Part shown: piece after piece, positions 17,914 to 24,017 of the stretch | Position numbering within the stretch: the first letter of the stretch is position 1 | Layout of the letters: the number at the start of each line of letters is the position of its first letter | Origin: Eubacteriaceae bacterium ES3 | GTDB taxonomy: Bacteria; Bacillota; Clostridia; Eubacteriales; Eubacteriaceae | NCBI GenBank assembly: GCA_030586155.1 | Contig: CP130741.1 | Location: 1,234,680 to 1,298,679, forward strand | Direction: 5' to 3' | DNA length: 64,000 bases | Translations under genes and position numbers: made by a program | The notes under the pieces: generated by a model | The model's input: the letters and a program-made list of their open reading frames with translations, nothing else | What the model was told of the DNA's origin: nothing | Databases searched by the model: none

Positions 17914-18366
17914 ATGTTGAAAGAGCATAGTGAATCATCATGTAAATGCCATCAGCACCATGATCATAACGAACACAATCATAACGAACACGAACATCAT
18001 CATACTGAAGATCAAAACAGTCTGGTTAAGATTCATACTCATGATACCAGTATAATTGGTTCATTTCAAATTGAATTGAGTGAGTCGATTGCTATTGCAG
18101 AAGAGAAAATGGAAACTTGTTTAAAAAACATTGCTGATTCTGTAAATCAAATGAACGGCATTATTGGTCACATCAAGGGTTTTATTCAGTATAATGGCGA
18201 CAATTGTATGTTATCCATTACTGACGAAGAAGTTAATAAAAAACGCGGTCTAACTAATAAGTGTGTAATTGATGCAGTTGCCATTGTTTTTAATCTGGAA
18301 CCGGATCAGTTGAAAAAAGTGATTGAAAAGGAATTAGGAAGTTTCGAAAATAAATATAGACTATAA
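17914..18366 (+). CDS. Histidine-rich metal-binding protein, candidate partner of the short CobW GTPase
   Basis: The first ~34 of 150 residues include eleven histidines and the pair C10xC12. The coding DNA there has two copies of a 12-base unit at period 15 (17965-17991). Residues ~38-150 form an ordered-looking domain (SFQIELSESIAIAEEKM; NGIIGHIKGFIQYNG). Its IKGFIQ strand is loosely like the CobW C-terminal domain, so this gene may supply the missing part of the GTPase in trans. No signal peptide is seen. The alternative is an unrelated metal-storage protein. Spacing and operon position make a shared metallocentre role likely. Confidence 0.6.
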   Translation: MLKEHSESSCKCHQHHDHNEHNHNEHEHHHTEDQNSLVKIHTHDTSIIGSFQIELSESIAIAEEKMETCLKNIADSVNQMNGIIGHIKGFIQYNGDNCMLSITDEEVNKKRGLTNKCVIDAVAIVFNLEPDQLKKVIEKELGSFENKYRL

Positions 18367-18475
18367 TAGGTTTATAGAAATATTTTTTTAGGAACTTAGC
18401 TTTTATAAAGAAGAAAATTTGAGTTTAGGTAAATATTCTATAAGCTATTTACAGGTTTAAATAACTTAACTGAAA

Positions 18476-18514
18476 CAGACAATCATCAACTTTTGAAGTA
18501 TTGATGATTGTCTG
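18476..18514 (+). terminator. Terminator-like hairpin after the methyltransferase island
   Basis: A perfect 14-bp stem (18476-18489 with 18501-18514) encloses an 11-base loop. The T-rich tail is short. Confidence 0.6.
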
Positions 18515-18595
18515 TTCTTATGTAAGGATTAAATTGTGATATAGACGTTAAAATTAAGCCGTGATAAAATACTAGAGAAGAAAATGGAGGAAAAA

Positions 18596-19480
18596 ATGGA
18601 AATATTAAATAATATAAATGATACGGCATTAATTTTTGAAGGTGGCGGTATGCGTGCAAGTTATACAGCAGGAATTCTCAATATTTTATTAGAGAATGAG
18701 TTGTATTTTAACTATGTAGCTGGAATATCTGCTGGTTCAAGTCATACAATAAATTATTTGTCAAGAGATCCTGAACGCGCCAGAAAATCATTTGTTGAGC
18801 TGGTAAATGATCCCAAATTTGGAGGATGGTCTTCGTTCTTAAAGGGAGACGGTTTTTTTAATGCAAAATATTTGTATGAGGAGACTTCTCATGTGGGCGG
18901 TCCACTTGAGTTTGATATTGAGACCTTTATGTCAAACCCAGCTCAGATTAGAATTGGTGCATTTTCTGGAGTATCAGGTCAGATGATATATTTTCGTAAA
19001 GAACATATGAAATCCCTTGAGGATATTGTGAAGATTGTCAGATCTTCATCATCGATGCCATTATTCATGCCACCAACAGTTTATCAGAATCAACTTTTTG
19101 TTGATGGCGGATTGGGCGGTGGAATCCCTTTAGAAATTGCAAAAAAGGATGGATATAAAAAGTATTTTGTGATTTTAACTCAGGAAAAAGGCTATCGAAA
19201 AAAGCCAGCAAAGTTCAAACACAGTATTCGTCTATATTATAGAAAATATCCACATATTGCTGAAGCGATGATTGCACGTTTTTCCATGTACAATCGTACG
19301 CTTGATAAATTGGAAAAGCTGGAAAAAGAGGGAAGGGCTTTTCTGGTTTATCCGGATAAAATGGCTGTTTCAAATCGTGAGACTAACTTTTTAAAGTTAG
19401 AACGATCATATCAGGCTGGATATGAACAAGGAAAAAGAGATTTGTTCAAATGGAAAAAGTTTTTAGATGGTGCTTTGTAA
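18596..19480 (+). CDS. Patatin-like phospholipase family protein
   Basis: This 294-residue protein has all elements of the patatin Ser-Asp dyad fold: the oxyanion loop EGGGMRASYTAG, the nucleophile elbow GISAGSS, and the catalytic aspartate in VDGGLGGG. There is no signal peptide, so it probably acts on the cytoplasmic side of the membrane as a lipid acyl hydrolase. I chose the ATG at 18596 because GGAGG at 18586-18590 precedes it; the ATG at 18584 would contain that site. Its stop overlaps the start of the MORN-protein gene (TAATG), a translational-coupling arrangement. Confidence 0.85.
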   Translation: MEILNNINDTALIFEGGGMRASYTAGILNILLENELYFNYVAGISAGSSHTINYLSRDPERARKSFVELVNDPKFGGWSSFLKGDGFFNAKYLYEETSHVGGPLEFDIETFMSNPAQIRIGAFSGVSGQMIYFRKEHMKSLEDIVKIVRSSSSMPLFMPPTVYQNQLFVDGGLGGGIPLEIAKKDGYKKYFVILTQEKGYRKKPAKFKHSIRLYYRKYPHIAEAMIARFSMYNRTLDKLEKLEKEGRAFLVYPDKMAVSNRETNFLKLERSYQAGYEQGKRDLFKWKKFLDGAL

Positions 19481-20097
19481 TGGGGTCATTTATTAGCCTG
19501 ATGATCATAATAGCTCTAATCGCGGTGTTTTTATTGATATTCTCTTCACCCCGAAAAAAAAACACAGAACAAATTATTTTCAAGACATACGATGGGTATA
19601 TAAAAGGTCATCAATTGGAACAGGATCTGATTAAAGGAAAAAAATATGTAGCAGATCAATTAACTGCAGAGGGTATTTTTTTAAAGGGCAATCTAACGGG
19701 TCAGGGAAAATCTTATTATAAAAATGGAAAAGTTCGTTATGATGGACACTTTGAAAATGGAGAACCTTCTGGTGAGGGAAAGCTCTATGAAGAAGATGGT
19801 CGTTTAAAATATATTGGCAATTTTAAAAATGGATATGCAAACGGATTTGGAAAAGTTTTTGATGATAAAGGTCATTTAAAAATTGAAGGTCACTTTAAAA
19901 GGGTTTCCGGGTTTGATCAGTTCTCAAAAGATCCTTCTTTACCTTATGGTCACTGTCGCGAATTTTATAGTAATGGAAAAATGAAATATGATGGAGAATT
20001 CACAAATGGAGTTTGGCATGGAAATGGAAAATATTATAACTCTCAAGGAAAACTAATATTTAAAGGAGAATTTATCAATGGTCATCCAAAGTCATGA
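19480..20097 (+). CDS. Membrane-anchored MORN-repeat protein
   Basis: An N-terminal hydrophobic segment (residues ~4-24) is followed by about six MORN-type repeats such as YYKNGKVRYDGHFENGEPSGEGK and FYSNGKMKYDGEFTNGVWHGNGK, giving 205 residues. The pattern is NG(K)xxYxGxFxNGxxxGxGK. MORN repeats form beta hairpins linked to membrane or protein contacts. The start at 19480 shares one base with the patatin stop codon, so expression is probably coupled. An in-frame ATG at 19450 lies inside the patatin gene and lacks a ribosome binding site. Confidence 0.8.
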   Translation: MGSFISLMIIIALIAVFLLIFSSPRKKNTEQIIFKTYDGYIKGHQLEQDLIKGKKYVADQLTAEGIFLKGNLTGQGKSYYKNGKVRYDGHFENGEPSGEGKLYEEDGRLKYIGNFKNGYANGFGKVFDDKGHLKIEGHFKRVSGFDQFSKDPSLPYGHCREFYSNGKMKYDGEFTNGVWHGNGKYYNSQGKLIFKGEFINGHPKS

Positions 20098-20254
20098 TGT
20101 TTAGAAAAGTTCTGTAATTGAGGTCATAAAAAATAGATGAGATATAGTTGTTTAATGATGGCATGATGATATTTTGGGTAAGTATTAAATAAGAATTATC
20201 GTTTTCAGCGATGGAAATGAAATCGCCTGAATCTTAATGAGGAGTATAGGTATT

Positions 20255-20860
20255 ATGAAATGTAAAAACATCCTTCCATTTATGATCTTTTTTGTGATGG
20301 CAATTTTTTTAACAGGTTGTACAGATGGTGACCAAAATGCTCAGTCGACAGTAAATCAGACTGCTGAAAGCGATTCAGTAAATCAATATTTGAATGATGA
20401 TCCGATATATCAGTTTTATAATCTTACTGAACTTAACCAGATGAAGGTTGAACTTGATGAGCGTCTGGGAGTTGTTCCGCAGATTGATGAAGCAGGAATG
20501 TATAACTATATTGATAATGAAACCGGATATGGTGTTTTTGTCAGTTTTGATAGTGGAGATGCTGTGGTCTTAAAGGGTCTTTATATTCCTGAAGGAGGAA
20601 AAGCACTTGTAAATTTGAGTAATGCCAGTGTTAATCAGGAAATGGTATCTCAAGTTACCGGGGGAATTTCTTTTGAAGAGGCAGTCGGCATTTTAGGTAG
20701 TGGAGCAGTTGAAATTGTCTGCTCACACAATCCGGCAGATCCGGATAATCCATTTTATGCGATGGCCTGGATGAATCAGGATGGAAGCCTGGCTCTCGTT
20801 TATTTTGAAGGTTATAAAGGAATTGTCAATAGTGCTGAATTTCTAAGCAGTGTGGAATAA
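20255..20860 (+). CDS. Lipoprotein with duplicated BLIP/SmpA-like halves, copy 1
   Basis: This 201-residue predicted lipoprotein has a signal peptide ending in FLTGC and an acidic linker. Two similar sub-domains follow, each with a short helix ending in an LG turn (ELNQMKVELDERLGV; ISFEEAVGILGS) and a beta sheet, reminiscent of the BLIP/SmpA-OmlA/DUF3862 fold. The function is unknown. It is paralogous to the next gene, which starts 21 bases downstream. I placed the start at 20255, where GAGGAG precedes and a lipoprotein signal begins directly. Confidence 0.6.
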   Translation: MKCKNILPFMIFFVMAIFLTGCTDGDQNAQSTVNQTAESDSVNQYLNDDPIYQFYNLTELNQMKVELDERLGVVPQIDEAGMYNYIDNETGYGVFVSFDSGDAVVLKGLYIPEGGKALVNLSNASVNQEMVSQVTGGISFEEAVGILGSGAVEIVCSHNPADPDNPFYAMAWMNQDGSLALVYFEGYKGIVNSAEFLSSVE

Positions 20861-20881
20861 TTTTATAAAAGGAGGGATTAG

Positions 20882-21433
20882 ATGAAAAACAAAAGTTTTT
20901 TAGACGGGACTATATTTTTATTGCTGATGCTGTCATTGCTGTTATTGAGTGGTTGTAATCAATCAACAGGAGGAAGTATTTTAAGTGACCCGTTTAATTT
21001 CTATAATATGGTTGAGTTGGGGGAATCAAAAGAACAGGTTGAATCATCGTTGGGTGTGACGGGTGTATTAAGTGACGGTACATATCAATATGTTGACGAA
21101 GAGACTGGTTTTGGGGTAATGGTCGTCTATGATAGCGGTGATACTGTTGAAATGAAAACTCTTTACAATGCTGACGAAACGAAAATTATGGAATTAAGTG
21201 ATGCCAGTGTCACCGAAGATCAGGGTAGCAGTATTACAGAAGGTATGAGTTATGATAAAGTAGTTGAGCTATTGGGAACCGAAGGGGTGGAAATAATTCA
21301 GATGGTTAATCCTTCGGATATTGATAAACCAATTCATATGATGATTTGGTTTAATGATGACAATAGTGGCTTGTATGTTACATTTCTTGGTGAAAAGGGA
21401 CTTGTACTTAGTGTGAATTTTTACAATGAGTGA
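20882..21433 (+). CDS. Lipoprotein with duplicated BLIP/SmpA-like halves, copy 2
   Basis: This 183-residue paralogue of the upstream lipoprotein has its signal peptide ending in LLSGC. Matching landmarks are FYNMVELGESKEQVESSLGV against FYNLTELNQMKVELDERLGV, and YVDEETGFGVMVVYDSGD against YIDNETGYGVFVSFDSGD. The two genes therefore arose by tandem duplication and then diverged. AAAGGAGGG precedes the ATG and a weak terminator follows. The function is unknown; a cell-surface protein-binding role is a guess from the fold. Confidence 0.6.
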   Translation: MKNKSFLDGTIFLLLMLSLLLLSGCNQSTGGSILSDPFNFYNMVELGESKEQVESSLGVTGVLSDGTYQYVDEETGFGVMVVYDSGDTVEMKTLYNADETKIMELSDASVTEDQGSSITEGMSYDKVVELLGTEGVEIIQMVNPSDIDKPIHMMIWFNDDNSGLYVTFLGEKGLVLSVNFYNE

Positions 21434-21450
21434 TGATTTAAGAGCTTAGG

Positions 21451-21478
21451 GCAGAGATTTTTATTTCTGTCTTTTTTT
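21451..21478 (+). terminator. Terminator after the lipoprotein pair
   Basis: A short stem (GCAGAGA with TTTCTGT, including one G-T pair) is followed by seven T. Confidence 0.6.
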
Positions 21479-21605
21479 GTGAATTAATTTTCTTAATTGC
21501 TTGATTTCTAAAAAATAAAATATTTTAAAAAATTTATTTTTTAGGGAAGAAAAACTATCTGATGACCGTTATATAGGTATAGGATAGTAGAAGGGGTGAA
21601 CAGGG

Positions 21606-22166
21606 GTGTCGCAAGTACAAGAAATCAGCGATGATGCTTTAATACAGGAATTTTTGAAAAGCGGAAATTCTGCTAAATTTGAACCATTAGTTAGGCGCTA
21701 CGAAAAATTTGCAACTGTATATGCCTATTCTCTACTGGAAAATGAATTTGATGCCCAGGATGCAGTTGCGGAAAGCTTTTTAAAAGCCTTTACAAAAATT
21801 CATCAATATCGCTTTGGCAGCAGTTTTAAAAACTGGTTTTTAAAAATTGTTCATAATACCTGTTATGACTTAATGCGGAAGCAAAAAAATTATATTTACC
21901 TGGATGATGAAGAATTGGGGGAGGCAATAAAAAGTGATGAGTCGCTTTCTTACAACAATATTGATAGTTTGGATTTTAATGAAATGAAAAAGATACTTTT
22001 CAAACTTTCACCTGATTTAAGGGCAGTCATTTTATTGCGCTATTACTATGATTGGGATTATCAGAAAATATGTAAATTTTTAGATATTCCCATAGGTACT
22101 CTATCGTCAAGATTAAATCGGGCCTGTAAAAAATTAAAATCTTATATGGAGGAACAAAATGGATGA
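21606..22166 (+). CDS. ECF-type RNA polymerase sigma factor
   Basis: This 186-residue sigma-70-family protein has region 2 (around FATVYAYSLLENEFDAQDAVAESFLKAF) and a C-terminal region 4 helix-turn-helix (LLRYYYDWDYQKICKFLDIPIGTLSSRLNRA). Lack of regions 1 and 3 marks it as an extracytoplasmic-function sigma factor. It starts with GTG after AGGGG and overlaps the next gene, a small two-helix membrane protein, by 8 bases. That is the usual sigma/anti-sigma layout. The likely regulon includes the bactofilin-like membrane protein in the same operon. Confidence 0.9.
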   Translation: MSQVQEISDDALIQEFLKSGNSAKFEPLVRRYEKFATVYAYSLLENEFDAQDAVAESFLKAFTKIHQYRFGSSFKNWFLKIVHNTCYDLMRKQKNYIYLDDEELGEAIKSDESLSYNNIDSLDFNEMKKILFKLSPDLRAVILLRYYYDWDYQKICKFLDIPIGTLSSRLNRACKKLKSYMEEQNG

Positions 22167-22533
22167 ACTCGATAATTTAATGGAATGTATGGGATTTAAT
22201 GAAACGCGAATCAGTGATTTTGTCGACGGGATTCCATATAAATCGAATGTAAAAGGGATCATGAAGAAACTGCAAAAACCGACAGTAAATCCATTTGAAC
22301 AGTGGCTGGTTCTGGGCTATATTATTCTGATTGCTTTTGGAGCTTGTGTAAGTCGATTTTTATTTATGAGCGACTCCGTTAAAGGAATCTTAAGGTCTTT
22401 GATCATTGGAATGATCGGTTATGCAGATATCATTCAGTCGATAGGTAGAATTTTATCATTTGGTATTTCAATTTGTATTATTTTCTGGGTACTGGTTGGA
22501 ATATTTCAATATAAAAATGAAAATGCTTATTAA
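22159..22533 (+). CDS. Putative membrane anti-sigma factor
   Basis: The 124 residues comprise an N-terminal soluble part of ~45 residues and two hydrophobic segments (~48-69 and ~98-117). There is no HxxxCxxC zinc motif, so it is not a ZAS-type anti-sigma factor. The call rests on the 8-base overlap with the ECF sigma gene and the membrane topology. It is followed after 11 bases by a bactofilin-like envelope protein. Confidence 0.6.
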   Translation: MDELDNLMECMGFNETRISDFVDGIPYKSNVKGIMKKLQKPTVNPFEQWLVLGYIILIAFGACVSRFLFMSDSVKGILRSLIIGMIGYADIIQSIGRILSFGISICIIFWVLVGIFQYKNENAY

Positions 22534-22544
22534 GGAGAGGAAAA

Positions 22545-23849
22545 ATGTTTAAAAAATCGAAAAAGACGGTCCTGTTATTTATTATGGTTATATTTATTAG
22601 TATGTCAGCGGTATGCGCCCAGGTTGCAGAATATGGAGACTACTATGATAGCTCGGGAAATATTACGATTCAGGGAGAAACAGTTTCAAACAGAGACTTT
22701 GTTTTTGCCGGTTCAAATATCACCACTGATGCTGTGTTTGATACAACGACTGTTTTTATGGGCAATATTGTTAGCCTTGATGGGGAGTATAATGGTGATG
22801 TATTTGTTTTTGGAAATACAATTACTATCAACGGGAAAATTAATGGTAGTCTTTATACAGCAGGTAATGTGATTACAATTAACGGAGAGGTAACAGATGA
22901 CGTATTTGTAGCTTGTTCAGAGTTTACTTTGGGAACTAATGCGTCTCTTAACCGAGATGTCTGGTTCAGTGGTGCTAATGGTCGTTTTGACGGTATAGTA
23001 GGTCGTAACCTGAGATCAGAGGCTGGTAATTTAAAGCTAAATAGTAAAATAGAGGGATTTGTAGATGCGTCAGTAGGGCAGTTGACGATTAATGAAACGG
23101 CTGAAGTTTTAGGAACAATTGATAATAGAAGTGAAAATGAAGCCATTGTGGCAGCTGGGGCCAATGTGCCAGAAGTAAACTGGGAAAAGGTCACTGAAGA
23201 AGAAAATCGAACAGAAACCAACAGCGGTAATTCCGTGGGGTCGGTTATTCTTCAAATTATTACAAAACTTGCTTTTATTCTGGTAATATGGCTTCTAATT
23301 ACATTTATGTCTAAAGAATTCAGTGATAATACAAGTTTGATTGTAAAAAAACATTTGTGGCCATCTCTTGGAATTGGTGCTGGTTATATGTTTTTGTCGC
23401 CGATTATGTTACTTATTTCTTTCATTATTTATGTTCCATTTGGATTAGCGGTGTTGTTTTTGATAATAGCAAGTTTTATTTTAGCTATGCCAATTGCTGC
23501 TGTAGTATTTTCAAAGCTTTTGATTAAATTTTTTGATAATCAGATGAAACCACTTTTGGCATCTTTTGTATCGGTGTTAATAATTGCTGCTGGAGTAATC
23601 GTGATTGGATATATTCCATTTATTGGAGGATTGACCGGATTTTTCCTTACCCTCTTCGGAACAGGCTTCCTGGGATATAATATTCTTTTTGGACATCGTC
23701 AGTTAAAAGAAGAAAAAAACCTGTTCGTAGAAGAGGTCAATGAAGCGTCAACGACAATGGCAATTGAAAAAGAGGAATCAAATAAGGAGTTTGAAATAGA
23801 AGAATCTTTAAAACCTGAGGAAGATGAGACATCAGATAATAATCAGTAA
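22545..23849 (+). CDS. Bactofilin-like (polymer-forming) repeat protein with signal peptide and membrane domain
   Basis: The 434 residues begin with a signal peptide (~1-26). Residues ~40-200 carry regular short beta repeats (GNIVSLDGEYNGDVFVFGN; ITINGKINGSLYTAGN; ITINGEVTDDVFVA) like the right-handed helix of bactofilins. Four or five transmembrane segments follow between ~230 and ~390, then an acidic cytoplasmic tail. The beta-helix should lie outside the membrane, unlike classic cytoplasmic bactofilins. Operon position after an ECF sigma/anti-sigma pair suggests that it is an envelope-stress target or part of the sensing device. GGAGAGG precedes the ATG. Confidence 0.75.
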   Translation: MFKKSKKTVLLFIMVIFISMSAVCAQVAEYGDYYDSSGNITIQGETVSNRDFVFAGSNITTDAVFDTTTVFMGNIVSLDGEYNGDVFVFGNTITINGKINGSLYTAGNVITINGEVTDDVFVACSEFTLGTNASLNRDVWFSGANGRFDGIVGRNLRSEAGNLKLNSKIEGFVDASVGQLTINETAEVLGTIDNRSENEAIVAAGANVPEVNWEKVTEEENRTETNSGNSVGSVILQIITKLAFILVIWLLITFMSKEFSDNTSLIVKKHLWPSLGIGAGYMFLSPIMLLISFIIYVPFGLAVLFLIIASFILAMPIAAVVFSKLLIKFFDNQMKPLLASFVSVLIIAAGVIVIGYIPFIGGLTGFFLTLFGTGFLGYNILFGHRQLKEEKNLFVEEVNEASTTMAIEKEESNKEFEIEESLKPEEDETSDNNQ

Positions 23850-24017
23850 ACTGATTTGAATTTAAAAAAAATTAAGATATTTGAATACGTATTTTATAGC
23901 TCAAATTTTAAAATGTTGACTTTCTTCATTTTTGATTTGGGCTATTTTTTTAGGGTACTAACATTATAATAAAAATGTATATTTAGTAAGAAAGTTGCTG
24001 GTCTTAGGGAGATGTTT

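Noticed and set aside
17963-17999. Short direct repeats (period 15)
   Set aside because: They encode the histidine-rich tract of the CobW partner. There are only two near-identical units, so this is not CRISPR.
22853-23221. 122-residue minus-strand ORF
   Set aside because: It is the antisense shadow of the bactofilin-like repeat gene; its Ser/Leu-rich composition mirrors the repeats.
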